Below are positions 1-10,527 of a stretch of DNA of 64,000 nucleotides, one piece after another (within the stretch, counting starts at the first letter, position 1; each line of letters opens with the position of its first letter). The DNA is taken from contig JAPWDM010000011.1 in the NCBI GenBank assembly GCA_035578155.1, positions 21,366,375 through 21,430,374 on the forward strand, in the 5' to 3' direction. Under the pieces are notes generated by a model. The model did no database searches and had not been told where the DNA came from. It worked only from the letters and a program-made list of their open reading frames with translations. Source of the DNA: Brachynemurus nebulosus (lineage: Eukaryota; Arthropoda; Insecta; Neuroptera; Myrmeleontidae). The position numbers and the translations under genes were made by a program.

Positions 1-270
1 ACTTATAATTTAAGATCTTACAAAATATTGGCCACTTGTAAAGTATCCACGATGATTAGGTTAATTTTGGCTTTTCGAATTAGGTCACTATTCTAACAAG
101 CGTGCAAACATGTGACCCATAATAGATTAAGCTATGATTATTTTTTAATTTTTAATTTTCGCTAGAAATATACCTTTATTTATTTTTCAGCATTTCCATT
201 GTAATACTCTTTTACAATGTTATAGTGGAAGTACTGGGGTATGATAAATGAGTAATATTATTTCTGTTAC
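1..270. other. Unassigned AT-rich DNA
   Basis: I see no coding potential, RNA gene or repeat structure here. It ends where the left arm of the foldback element begins. Confidence 0.6.
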
Positions 271-687
271 TTTTTAATTTCAAATATTATCGAATGCTTG
301 TGAAACATTATTAATGTATGGTGGACTTTTGTCCGTATTTACACACACACTAATATTCATATGTTCACTTGATGTCCAGCTTTAGCTGATACCAGAACAC
401 TCGATTTACTTTGGTATGTATGACCAATTCATTATGTTAATTAAAATTCCCAGAGTGTTTGAAAAATTATCAAAACTGGATGGGCTGGGACTCGAACCCG
501 GATCTCTTGGTAGCTACCAAACATAATGAATTGGTCATACATACCAAAGTAAATCGAGTGTTCAAGTATCAGCTAAAGCTGGACATCAAGTGAACATATG
601 AATATTAGTGTGTGTGTAAATACGGACAAAAGTCCGCCATACATTAATAATGTTTCACAGGCACTCGATAACATTTGAAATTAAAAA
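271..687. mobile_element. Foldback element with 168-bp inverted arms
   Basis: The segment 271-438 is repeated in inverted orientation at 520-687 with only scattered mismatches, leaving an 81-bp spacer. The arms share landmarks such as ATGTTCACTTGATGTCCAGC and the run of alternating AC near 340-355. The spacer is almost exactly a minus-strand fragment of a tRNA-derived SINE. A diverged fragment of the same arm occurs at 56945-57002, so the arm belongs to a dispersed family. No coding sequence is present. It could be a MITE or an inverted duplication formed around the SINE fragment. Confidence 0.75.
437..515 (-). repeat. tRNA-derived SINE, 5'-truncated copy
   Basis: Read on the minus strand, this carries a perfect Pol III B box (GGTTCGAGTCC), the 3' half of a tRNA-like fold, and the same tail as the copy at 760-875. 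It begins within the anticodon arm, so the D arm and A box are missing. It fills the spacer of the surrounding foldback. It is not a functional tRNA. Confidence 0.75.
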
Positions 688-759
688 TGTAACTGCGTCT
701 CGCATTAAAGAGAGGATGTGTTTGATTGATTGTCAGAATTGGAGTGGCACTCGAACGAA

Positions 760-875
760 CGGTCGGTGGCCTAGTTGGTAAGGCCCTTGGCTAGCGACCA
801 AGAGATCCGGGTTCGAGTCCCAGCCGATCCAGTTTTGATAATTTTTCAAACACTATGTGAATTTTAATTAATGTT
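760..875 (+). repeat. tRNA-derived SINE with intact tRNA-like head
   Basis: Positions 760-831 fold as a tRNA. The acceptor stem pairs 6 of 7, the D stem GCCT/AGGC is perfect, the anticodon stem CTTGG/CCAAG is perfect, and the T stem pairs 4 of 5. The A box (TGGCCTAGTTGG) and B box (GGTTCGAGTCC) both match Pol III consensus. The loop CTAGCGA would give an Ala-type AGC anticodon. A unique tail, GTTTTGATAATTTTTCAAAC, continues downstream and recurs in the copies at 437-515 and 58217-58322. That shared tail makes it a SINE and not a tRNA gene. Decay would have to be judged against more copies. Confidence 0.75.
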
Positions 876-1887
876 ACTTTTTACTTTTATTTATGAAGAG
901 AAAAACAGGATGACATAGTGGTGTGGGTACAGTCTGGGAGGTCCTCAATACCAACTTCCCAATTATCGCTCAACTCTTTAAATTTTCTCTAAATAACTGC
1001 CACTATTTTTCATTGATCCAGTTGGTAGGGAACGCTGTATCAACCTAGGTCGTTAATAGTGTTAATTTTTGTGCAAAATTATTTGGAACATTCTGTACAC
1101 AAACGCTTCCATTTTAGTTTTGATATGTAATTATTGTAGTGTCAACTTTTATTTTGGAAAATTGCTTACGTTTAAATGTAAGACGACAGTTTTGTTTTAA
1201 TTCATTATTATTCGGAAAAGCTAAGCGTGCAAGAAGCAGTAAATCTCTTTTCTAAAATATTATTTTCTCTCAGTGATGTTGAATTTTCGTTTTTTTCCCT
1301 TCTTTCTTGAAACTTAATAAATTTATGTTTTCAAGGCAGAAGTACGTAAGTGGAAAAGCACTTAGCTATTATATTATATATTATGGTGTTGTCATGTGTG
1401 TATTGTAATATTTAGTTAAAATGTTAAGAAAATTTTTAACTCTTTTATATTTTATATAATGCTTGTCAACTCGTTTCCTGTCTTTCCTGCAGGAACACGA
1501 CAAAATGTCTTTATACATTGTTTAACAATAAAATTTAAAATTTATTTGGATTTTTCTTATGGTTACTATGTTTTGTAGATTATATTTTAGCTGTTTTTTG
1601 ACTAGTAGAATTTTGTTTTTGTGTTAATCTGTTCGTAGATTATTTCTGTTTTTAAATATAACAGTGTAAGCACAGAATAACCAGAAGTAATATTTCTAGC
1701 TCTACCTACTGTGCCCGCTGTCGCTGGCATATGACTTTTTTGATGGCAACAAATTAATTGTGTATTTTGATTATAATATTAATAAACTTAAATTTCAAGT
1801 TAGTAGATAGTTGAACTTAAAAATTAAGAGTGTAGTCTTGCAGTGCTACATAAATAGTAGTCGTCTAAGTACGTCCGTTTTCATAAT
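876..1887. other. Unassigned AT-rich DNA
   Basis: This is AT-rich sequence with poly(T) runs. I found no open frame above background, no TIR pair and no RNA fold that I can support. Confidence 0.5.
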
Positions 1888-2077
1888 GTACTGGGTGATA
1901 CGGAAAAAACGGAAGAATATAGGAAAATTTATTATTGGTTGTGGTTGGCTATGATTCTGTATTTTACATTAATTTTTAATTCTAAACAACTTTTCCCGGT
2001 AAAATTTTAGTTAAGTTTCAATAATTAGGGTACTTTACTTTTACGCCAATTTCACATTCTAAAGTCCACCCTGTATA
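1888..2077. mobile_element. Candidate short TIR element with TACAGGGTG-type ends
   Basis: The left end reads TGTACTGGGTG and the right end CACCCTGTATAC, a pairing seen in many insect MITEs. The right terminus continues into sequence unlike the left, so only about 10-12 bp of TIR is visible. The element at 6161-8320 has a related terminus (ATACAGAGTG). Confidence 0.35.
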
Positions 2078-2930
2078 CAATAGAGTTTGTTCAAATTTTG
2101 ATGGGTGCATTTTTAATTTAAGAACATGCGCCAACTTTTAGTAAGAATAAAATTTTTTGAGAAACTTTTGAGAAAGTTTTTTGAGAAAGTTTTCCATATG
2201 TTGCCACCTTCGTGAATGACACTGTATAATTTAAAAGAAAGGAATTAAATTTTAAAATAATTGCTTGAATACATTTGTGACATAAAGAAGAAACAGCCTT
2301 GATGAAATCGTTGTATCAAATTACTCTTCGTTTTAAGATAATTACACAATTATTGGATTATTGAACTCAAAAATAAGGATACTATAAGTAATGAAACCTC
2401 GGACTCGGTGAACGTATAAGTATGTTTAATGAAACGTCTAACAGGTTTTTTAGTTTTTTTTATTGTTTTTATTTTTTTTTAAATAAATTCCAGTAGTGTT
2501 GTGTGGTACACATGGTACAATGCACCAATCAATACATGGTATTGGTAGATATTTTTGATTTGGATTCAATTCATTTTATTCATCTTCTTTTTTGAATAAA
2601 AAAAGAACCTGCCCTGTATGTTTGTATGTACAATTTGGTTTTTAGTATTTCGTAGTACAATAAAGAAATCCTTATGAATTCGTCATTTTTGTCAATGCAT
2701 TGGATCGTCCATTCGCATCTGACTATTTTTAAATAATCGGTGTCCGGCGTTAGGCAGTTTAAAAGCTGTTTTGGATTTTTTAAAACTCATATCGAAAAAT
2801 TAATTTTAACCCGAAAATTATGAAAAATTCTAGCTACTGAACTACGAAATCCTGATTTAATACGTGTCTAAAATGCACTTGCCGAATTTTTTTGTCTTAA
2901 CTAACAATAAATAAATACTTTTATTTAGAG
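2078..2930. other. Unassigned AT-rich DNA
   Basis: It holds poly(T) runs and a short AAGTTTTTTGAGAAAGTTTT direct duplication near 2160-2200. I see no gene or element boundary I can support. Confidence 0.5.
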
Positions 2931-3517
2931 CAGTGTATCCCAACCGCCGGTTCGCGAAAGTACCTCACCGGTTCGCAGAAAGTTGTGTGAATTATCAAAA
3001 TGTTTATAATTTTTGTCGACAAAAAAGTGTCCATATTTGTCTGAATTACATCATAAAAAATTTAGGGGGACAGGTCTACCCATACTGTCAACTTCCCATT
3101 GGGTGCCCTCAAATACTAGAGACTACCGTACAAAAATATATTTTTTTTCATTTTAGGGGGCCTTTTAGAGGAGGAAACTTTTGATATTTTTCTGAATTAC
3201 ACGGTAGACCAAGTGGTCGGAAAGCGACATTTCGTATTACACAACCTAATGTTATATATTTCCGTTAATAACGGAAATGATTCCAGGCTACAGAAATTAT
3301 AATAAAAATTAAATAGTTGCTTTTAAAGATTTTTGTAATAATGCTTAGGAAAGTGTCGATATTTGTCTAACAGTAAGTTACAATTAGTATTTTTCAGCCT
3401 GTGGGTCGTGACCCCCTGGGGGGTCTCGAAGCCTTTTTAAGGGGCTAGTAGTTACTTTAACAATAAAACCACTTTAGTTCAATATATAATATTTAATAAA
3501 GGAAAGGTTCATTAATG

Positions 3518-4268
3518 CCGGGTTTACATTTAGCTGGTAATCAGCGCTGGTGCCTACTAGCTACTGGTAAGCCATCCAATTTACTGTTTTCATATTGCTA
3601 ATAACCAGCATCCAATTTATTAGTTAAAAATAGCGTCAAATGATCAACTGTTTCATTTAGCTTTTAATATGGTGTGTGAAATTTTAAAGACTGAAATTTT
3701 AAAGTCAAAATATAAAAAAAAATTAATTAAAAGAAATATTATCTGTTAAGGAATGGATTTTGAGGAGGTCACAGCAAGGACTAAATACAATTTTTTTAAA
3801 GGATGTCAGAGATGAAGATTGCAAAGCGTACAAGAATCACTTTCGTATGGAGTCCGGAAAAATTTGATGAATTATTAAGTTTAATTAGAGATGATATAAC
3901 TAAAAAAATACATTTTTTCGTGATGCAATTCCAGCTCACACAAAGTTAGAAATTACTTTGCGATACATTTATTTACATTAATTTTAGTCAACATGTCAGT
4001 GCTCGTTTTATAATACACAATATTACAATATTTATAGTATAACAAGTACATGTGTAGGATGTTTGACGTTTGCTTTGTCACTATTTATTCATTTTACGCC
4101 ATTTTTTATATGCTACCAGACGCTGGCAATCAGCCAAAATTCGGATCAATCCAAACGTACCAGCGCTGGTCGAACTAGTCGCTGCTTCTAGTTCACATTA
4201 AGCCGATAATTGCTGGTAACCAGCGCTAGTGCTTAACAATGCTGGTTACCAGCTAAATGTAAACCCAG
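3518..4268 (+). mobile_element. PIF/Harbinger-like element nested in the second hAT
   Basis: The ends are inverted: GGGTTTACATTTAGCTGGTA at the left and its complement, ending TAAACCCAG, at the right. Both are flanked by the palindromic 8-mer CATTAATG (3510-3517 and 4269-4276), so the exact ends and target (TTA/TAA expected for this superfamily) are ambiguous. Subterminal copies of CAGCGCTGGT and GCTGGTAACCAGC occur at both ends. A broken Harbinger transposase N-terminus inside it supports the family assignment. It is the youngest layer of a three-level nest. Confidence 0.7.
3754..3972 (+). pseudogene. PIF/Harbinger transposase N-terminal remnant
   Basis: Translation across frames resembles the N-terminal region of PIF/Harbinger (HARBI1-like) transposases. 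It has a MDFEEVTARTKYNFF segment, then KDVRDEDCKAYKNHFRMESG, then FDELLSLIRDDITKK, then RDAIPAHTKLEITLRYI. The order and spacing fit the family, but at least three frameshifts separate the segments. The catalytic DDE domain is entirely missing, so the copy cannot encode an active enzyme. Family recognition is from memory of the conserved YKNHFRM...FDELL...TLRYI pattern. Confidence 0.7.
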
Positions 4269-4284
4269 CATTAATGTGATGGTT

Positions 4285-4473
4285 TCATACTTTCGCTTGA
4301 TAAAATTTCGAACCAAATAACTGCGGCTTATTTTCAATAACAGTAAATCCGAGTTTTAAATAATTGTCGTCATATAGACGCTTTTTCTTTGATTTTATTT
4401 TTATTTGATTACTCTCATTGGAGCTTGAAGTTGACGATTGTGCATGTCTTTCCAGAAACTCATCCATTTTCAA
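4285..4473 (-). pseudogene. hAT (ZBED-type) transposase N-terminal remnant
   Basis: The 62-codon frame starts MKMDEFLERHAQSS, passes through a Ser-rich and Lys-rich linker (KIKSKKKR), then reads LYDDNYLKLGFTVIENKPQ. This order matches the N-terminus of hAT transposases of the ZBED5/SCAND3-like group, where a BED zinc finger with a CxxC pair follows. Here the expected cysteines are replaced (LFGSK) and the frame stops about 8 nt from the Harbinger insertion. Catalytic and dimerisation regions are absent. It lies in the right orientation for the surrounding hAT element. Confidence 0.6.
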
Positions 4474-5303
4474 TAATTACAATGAGCACAGAATTTTGGA
4501 TATTAAAAAATAAAAGACAATGAGCAACTACTAATCAAACAACAAGTCAATTCAATAAATTTAACCACAATTCAAAGTGAATTCACAATTCAAAGAATTC
4601 AAAAGTGTCATCTTTTACTCGCCTGATGCTCCACGCAGCGTTCATTATATCGCGCTATATCTCATTCACACAAGTCACGCGCGCATTCAGAAGCTACTAT
4701 AAGTCGTCAACTTCGATGTCGATATAAAAATATGCCCGTTTAAAATCCTTTGTTACGTATATATATTTAATTGGTACCTAACTGAAAATAATCAATTATG
4801 ATAAACGGATTCGATATTTACAACATAAAATAAAATAAAAGTTAGAAATAGTAAGGGGTAGGGGTCGCGAAATATGTTTCTATACTAGGGAGTCGCGAAA
4901 TATTTTTCCCTAATAGGGGGGTCGCGCCACGAAAAAGGTTAAAACACACTGAGTTAAATAGTAGACCAAGTGGTCGGAAAACGACATTTCATAATACACG
5001 ACCTAATGTTATTACAGTTAATGGTGGGAATTATTCCAGGATACAAGAATTCTATTTAAAATTAAATAATTGTGTTTTAACATTTTTGAAATACTTAAAA
5101 AAGTGTCAATATTTTTCTGAATTACATGGTCGCTAAGTGTCTGAAAAACGACATTTCATATAAAATTTAAAATAATGTAATTTAGAAAACTGGTAATCGT
5201 CATGTATGATTCTATACGTGACCCGTCTGCATAAGATTGTTTGAGATTTTACCGGGCCGCGTGATTTAAAAAATGTTAAAAAACGCTGTTTTAAGGAACA
5301 CTG

Positions 5304-6160
5304 GTTAATTCAATTGAGTTTTAGTTGGTGTAATTTCTTTCGTTACGACTTCACAATGTTCTCTTAATATTCTTTAATTTCTTACATTTATGAAAGCTTC
5401 GTTCGGGGGCTTATTTGCGTAAACTTTACTACATTACGAAAACTACTCGTAAATTACGCTAAAATATCATATATTCAACAATGGACATGTACTTTTTAAT
5501 TTTATAGTTTTTTCAATAAAATTTTGGGGATGTTCCTTAAATATATTGTGGAAACCAGCTTAAAATGTTTTAATAAAATAATTTAGATTAAAATATGGAC
5601 TAAATCTTTTGAACATATATTTAAACACAACTTACACAGTTACTGGCTAGTTTATACAGGTAGCTATTTTATTAAAGTATAATTTTAATTTGATTAAAAT
5701 TCAGTCATTAGTTAACTGTTTTATTAATTTACATAGCTTATTCTCTGATTGATCTAAATTACATATTTAATCGTAAAATGCAATGAAACAAAACTAAAAT
5801 TTACTTTCTCTCTGTTCTTTCAGTAGGCAGATATGTGTCGGCTTTGATAAGTGTATGCAACTCATTCAATGATTTGCATACAAGCAGATCACACTAGACC
5901 AGACCCAGAGAGTGTCAGAAAGCAATATATCATAAATCTAATACCGTTATTAATTAGTGACCTATTAAAGAAGAAAACAACTGTAGATTTTTATACATAA
6001 ATAGGTTCTTTTACCTTTGAACTCAATTCAATCGATGACCTTTTCGTGTTTAGAGAAAATAATTAAATACGTTACGTGACCTTGCTATTGAACCCCAACC
6101 TCAGTCACAGATTTTTTTAAACTATTTAGTTGAATCAATTTGGATATCATCTGTACATAT
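5304..6160. other. Unassigned AT-rich DNA
   Basis: No element ends, RNA folds or convincing coding frames are visible in this stretch. Confidence 0.5.
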
Positions 6161-6464
6161 ATACAGAGTGGGTTTTTTGAGTTTCCTATTTTATTACGAC
6201 CAAACTGTTGATTTGATCAAAAAATTGTTTAAATAAGAGTTGTAGGTAGATATTGTTTGGGGCAACCGATTACTGTAATCAGAAGCTTTGTAGCTTTTAT
6301 GGTTTTGAAATACAATGAAAATTTATACATTTTTTTAAAATGACACATTATATTAGTGTGTCGATAAAACCAATCTAATACACCAGTTGAAGACACACAC
6401 GAAAAATTTCATCTATCCAAGTTTATCTCTTGAATTTTTTTTCAACAGTTTTGCTGTAAAAAAA

Positions 6465-6714
6465 ATTAAAAAAATCAAAAAACCCGACTGCATTTAAAGT
6501 AAACTAAAACGATGGAAACAAGATGAAATAGAGAAAAAGAAGAAAGAATAAAAAGTAAAGCAGTCGGAGGCATCAAACTTTTCTGTTTAACTTTGTAAAG
6601 CAGGTATGCCTCCGACTGCTTTACTTTTTATTCATTCTTCTTTTTCTCTATTTCATCTTGTTTCCACCGTTTTAGTTTACTTTAAATGTAGTCGGGTTTT
6701 TTGATTTTTTTAAT
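6465..6714. repeat. Near-perfect hairpin, 109-bp arms
   Basis: The arms 6465-6573 and 6606-6714 are inverted copies differing at only a few positions, with a 32-bp loop. Each arm runs from an A/T-rich end through AAACCCGACTGCATTTAAAG to AAAGCAGTCGGAGGCAT. The identity implies recent origin or correction. If transcribed it would form a ~109-bp double-stranded RNA. It carries no coding frame. Confidence 0.85.
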
Positions 6715-6864
6715 CAATTTTTTTTTATTTAGATCTTTTTAGCGTTGTTTAATTATTTAGAAGAAGAAATATATAGGTACGTATATGAGATTACTGCGAT
6801 TGGCAGCCTAAATTATCACGAATTTGATATTAAAAATTTTTTTTAAACTAGCGCTAATATAATA

Positions 6865-7816
6865 GGGTAAGTACGGGAGAGATGCCGCGTCGGGAGTGAT
6901 GCCGCAGTAGCCATAGTTCGTCGGTTGATTGACAGATAGCGCTATTGATGGATTATATGTTTAAAATAAGTTACTTATTTAAGCTGTATATGGTAATATT
7001 TATGATTAGTCCATCAGTTTAGTAATTATCCAACTTTTTATTATTGAAAAGTACGTTTTTTAACATAATATTTTATCAGCCATTTAATTCATTAGAATTT
7101 AAGAATGTATACTTCATTGTTTTAATGAAAATGAGTTTTGTTATTAATTTAGGTATATTTTAAAAGTACTGTATAAAATTTTAGGTTGAAATTCCGCACT
7201 ATGCTTGCTATAGCAACATGCGGCATCTATCCCAACAAAAAGGAGAGACGCCGCATTTAAAGTTGGTATGGATGCCGCATCATATTACATGTTAAAAACA
7301 TAGACCTATATACCTTAATTATGCAATTTTTTTTTGGACTGTAAATTATGCGACGTAAATATAAAAGATCCATTAATGGATCAGGAAGAGCCCTCATATT
7401 AGTGAAGATAACGAAAATAATGATGACTGCCTGTGTATTGAATGTTTTGAAAGGTACTCAGAAACAAATAAAAATTTGACTGGTTAAGATGCATTAAGTG
7501 CCAAAAATGGTTACATATGGCATGCATCATGTATGGAGATGTGTGTAAAATGCAAAATTTTTAATATGAACTATGCCGCGTCTCACCTTCTTTGATGCGG
7601 CATCTCTCCCATAGGTGTGGGAGAGACGCCGCTTTGCAGGCTCTACAAAAATGTTAATTATGAATCCTTTATGACTCAAAATTTACAATTATTTATAAAT
7701 AATTGTAAAGAACAATGTTTAGATTTATTGTGTACCAAATTTCAAATCAATTAAATGCTTACTTTAAGAATTATCAAGTGTTTTCAAAATGTGCGGCATC
7801 TCTCCCGCATTCACCC
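6865..7816. mobile_element. TA-flanked element with reiterated GGGAGAGAYGCCGC motif
   Basis: The left terminus GGGTAAGTACGGGAGAGATG and right terminus CATCTCTCCCGCATTCACCC are inverted and flanked by TA (6863-6864, 7817-7818). The terminal motif GGGAGAGATGCCGC recurs inside in both orientations, near 6892, 7218, 7245, 7270, 7574, 7597 and 7618. No transposase frame is visible. Motif reiteration of this kind suggests multiple transposase-binding sites or internal amplification. It sits inside the 6161-8320 element. Confidence 0.75.
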
Positions 7817-7934
7817 TATCTTTTGTCTAGGACTTCGTCCGCTTAGAGTCACTGAAGGTTGATTAAATGATTTCGTACACTTGCTATGTCGCCATCGACT
7901 CCACACGGGTGAATTCATCGACAAAAACTAGTTT

Positions 7935-8240
7935 CCATATAAATTTTCAACCCTTATCCTACCGCCTTAGGGTATGAAATTTTAAAAATCTGCACTTGGT
8001 ACTCGCTTACGTTACGTTACGTTTCTAGACTTAATGGTTTTCTATATAAATTTTCATCCCCTATTTCATATCCTTAAGAAATAAAATTCCAAAAATCCCT
8101 TCTTATAGCTCACCTACGCTACATAAGGAAATCCTGTGTGAAATTTCACGTTTCTGAGCCCAGCAGGTTTTTTAAATAAATTTTGACGGCCTATTTTACG
8201 CCCTTAGGGGACGAATTTGCAAAACTCCATAAGTTTGCAA
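7935..8240. repeat. Degenerate tandem repeat, ~130-bp period
   Basis: Blocks of the form ATATAAATTTTCA(A/T)CCC...CCTTA(G)GG...GAAATT...AAAATC...ACGTTTCT recur about 2.5 times, beginning near 7938, 8040 and 8172. Such blocks are typical of noncoding tails of insect repeats. Divergence between units is high. Confidence 0.5.
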
Positions 8241-8320
8241 TACAGATCGAAAATTAAAACTTTTGTTCAAATCAACGGTTTGATCGTAATAAGAAACTCT
8301 CAAATAATTCACCCGGTATG

Positions 8321-9036
8321 AAGTATACTTTCTAGTTTATTCAACTTAATTCATAATGTTTATTAGGTAATTTCATATGTTTGAACATAAAGGGAACGTG
8401 TGCTTCTTTCAAGTTAATGGAGTTATTTATTCAGTTTTAGATAAACAGTGTGTTGGCTTTGAATAAAATTGACTTTAAGTGGATAATAATTTGGATAGCT
8501 TTGAATAATTTTTTTGAGAAAGTGTTGTATCCGTAGATTTCTGTATGGAACAAGTATTACATAACATTGCCCTGATGAGATGATAGTCATATTCAAGAGG
8601 AAAACGTTATTATTATTTTTTGGAGACTTTTTAAAAGTGCTTTGGATATAAATGTGTTTGAATCCTTAAGTAGAATTTTTCAGACGACATTTTTTATTAC
8701 TATCTCTATATAGACGTTCTTAAAATCAACGTATATAAACGAAACAAAGTGCTAAAAATTTCTAAACCGTATCGATTTGACGGCTATGTGAGTGATCCAG
8801 TTTTGACTAGTTTTGGAGTTTTACGTAATCTTTACTTTTTTTTGAGGTTAACATTCTTTTCGTCTACAAATTAACGCGTTTCTTTATTTTTACTAGATTA
8901 AATTATCTTTCTTGAGTTATAAAAATCTTTTTTTTTTAAATTTGGTAAAATTGAAATTTTTTTCAAATTTGCTAAAGTTTAGCTAACAATCTTATGAGAT
9001 TCATTTACTTTACATTTACAGTATTCATTTACTTTA
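8321..9036. other. Unassigned AT-rich DNA
   Basis: AT-rich sequence with no supported gene, RNA or element boundary. Confidence 0.5.
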
Positions 9037-9044
9037 ATAATTAC

Positions 9045-9451
9045 TAGGAATGTTACGGATATGAAATTTCGGATACGGATATTTAAAAACACTTTTTTCG
9101 GTTTCGGTTTCGGTTACGGATATGTAATAATATTGGATAATGTTTCGGATACGGTTACGGTTACGGATAATTGCTTTCAGTGAACATTTTTTTTTTTTTA
9201 GAAAAAAGGGGAGAATTTTACCCCAAAAAGTGAACGCCAAACACCAATCAACGGAAATCTATCAAGGGAAATATACGTATGTAGCAAAAATTTGCTTCGA
9301 TTTAACCTGAGTTTTCTAATGGCAGTTGTCTGTTATTATCCGAAGCAAATCCGAAATTTTTATTTTCTGATAGGGTTTCGGTTACGGATAATTAATTATT
9401 TTGGATATCCGGTAGTTTCGGTTACGGTTACGGATATCCATAACATCCCTA
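9045..9451. mobile_element. hAT MITE with TAGGRATG ends and 8-bp target duplication
   Basis: The ends TAGGAATG and CATCCCTA are inverted and flanked by the perfect 8-bp duplication ATAATTAC (9037-9044 and 9452-9459), diagnostic of the hAT superfamily. The interior is dominated by iterations of CGGTTACGGATA and CGGTTTCGG near both ends. It has no transposase. The element at 57878-58216 has the same ends and the same simple-repeat style with a different motif. Confidence 0.85.
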
Positions 9452-9459
9452 ATAATTAC

Positions 9460-10190
9460 TATATTAACCGTGCCAGTTGTCTTTGACTTTTTATAGCGTC
9501 AAGTGAAACCTCATGTACCGCGTTAACGATTCTATTTCAAGTGTATTAATTGTCAGAATAGTGTACCAGTTGATTTGTTGATTTGTTCGTTTTACTATTG
9601 TAGATTATGACCTTTAACGTGTTAATCACTTTAATGTATAAAAGATCAATAATTTTTCTAACAAAAGCTTTTTGGTGGGAAAATGCCAGTGCTTTTAAAT
9701 TAATTTCTCTTAACTAAATTTCACTTAAATAATAATACTGTTAATTGTTTATACAAAATTCTCCCTCAAAATAATCCATTAAAATTATGAATAAATATGT
9801 AGGTACCTATATGTAGATTGTAGATATTAATATAATTAACACTTTGGTGAAATCATAACGGTGAAAAGAAAAGGGAGAGTATTAAATTTCGCCGGTAGAA
9901 TGAACATTTTCATTTTCTAAAATTTTAATAAGATATTATATGCCTGTAAGAAAAGTGATGAGAACATTAATAATTCAGTACTATTCCGGGATCGTTTCCA
10001 AGTAAATCATAAAAAATTGTTTAAATGTAACGTAAATGTAATATTTTTAAATAGCAGGCTTAAATATTACGAAGAATTAAATGTATTTGATGTTATTATT
10101 CATTTTGTTATTAAGAGTGAGGGAAATATTCAACAAATTTTAAAATATCTTAATAATTTTACTAATATACATATAACATTATTTATTACA
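9460..10190. other. Unassigned AT-rich DNA
   Basis: No supported feature. A 95-codon frame beginning at 10017 runs into the element at 10199 and has no recognisable domain. Confidence 0.5.
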
Positions 10191-10198
10191 TGTAACAC

Positions 10199-10527
10199 CA
10201 GGGGTTTTAAACATTTTAGATCCATAGCGCCCTTAATGTACAGATCACTTTTGACGCCTTCAATACGAATCAATATAATATTCATCCCAGATATGCTAGA
10301 ATAGCAGGCCCTGGGGATAAACCAGATTTTTCAACAAAATGTAGGTGACGAACAAAAAAAGAAAAACAAACTTTGACACTTTTATCCGGATCATTTTTTC
10401 ATTTTCCCCTAAAAATATAACTAAAATCTAAAACAAAAAAAAAGTTGCGAACCTTTTAAAACGAGACAGCCGCGTCGCCCTTTGTGTGATGCTCTGGAGG
10501 CCGCGGTTCACACTTTGGGAACCCTTG
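10199..10527. mobile_element. hAT-like short element
   Basis: The left end is CAGGGGTTTTAAACATTTTA. The right end read in reverse is CAAGGGTTCCCAAAGTGTGA followed by a GC-rich CCGCGG subterminal block, a common hAT terminal style. Flanking 8-mers TGTAACAC and TCATATAC agree at only 5 of 8 positions, so the duplication is doubtful. The interior has no coding content. Confidence 0.45.

Larger units (their letters stand above)
3385..4951 (-). mobile_element. Second hAT element inserted in the outer hAT
   Basis: The right terminus read on the minus strand is CAGTGTGTTTTAACCTTTTT followed by CGTGGCGCGACCCCC. The left terminus is TAGTATTTTTCAGCCTGTGG followed by GTCGTGACCCCC. These match a classic hAT TIR. 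Flanks (AGTTACAAT left, AGTTAAAT right) form an imperfect 8-bp duplication, and removing the element restores the outer tandem repeat. A hAT transposase N-terminal remnant lies on the minus strand at 4285-4473. The element is itself interrupted by the Harbinger element at 3518-4268. Confidence 0.7.
2931..5303. mobile_element. Outer hAT-type element with ~165-170 bp tandem repeat interior
   Basis: The left end CAGTGTATCCCAACCG and the right end (minus strand CAGTGTTCCTTAAAACAG) are hAT-style termini followed by CG-rich subterminal sequence. The interior contains copies of a ~165-170-bp unit marked by GAATTACATGGTAGACCAAG and CGACATTTC...CGACCTAATGTTATT. One unit lies at about 3191-3384 and another at about 4952-5115, with a partial unit to 5165. 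They are separated by a later hAT insertion. The same repeat recurs at 52800-53560. Flanking 8-mers (ATTTAGAG and GTTAATTC) do not match, so no target duplication is visible. Confidence 0.6.
6161..8320. mobile_element. 2.2-kb TIR element with ATACAGAGTG-type ends
   Basis: The left end (ATACAGAGTG, then GAGTTTCCTATTTTATTACG and AACTGTTGATTTGATCAAAA) is matched in inverted orientation at 8260-8320 (TTTTGTTCAAATCAACGGTT, CGTAATAAGAAACTC, ACCCGGTAT). The TIRs run roughly 60 bp with about 75-80% identity by eye. The interior holds a long hairpin (6465-6714), a TA-flanked element (6865-7816) and degenerate tandem repeats (7935-8240). No transposase frame is recognisable, so it looks non-autonomous. 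Confidence 0.6.

Noticed and set aside
760..831. A functional tRNA-Ala gene
   Set aside because: Acceptor and T stems each have a mismatch, the same SINE tail follows as in the other copies, and no Pol III T-run terminator follows the head directly.
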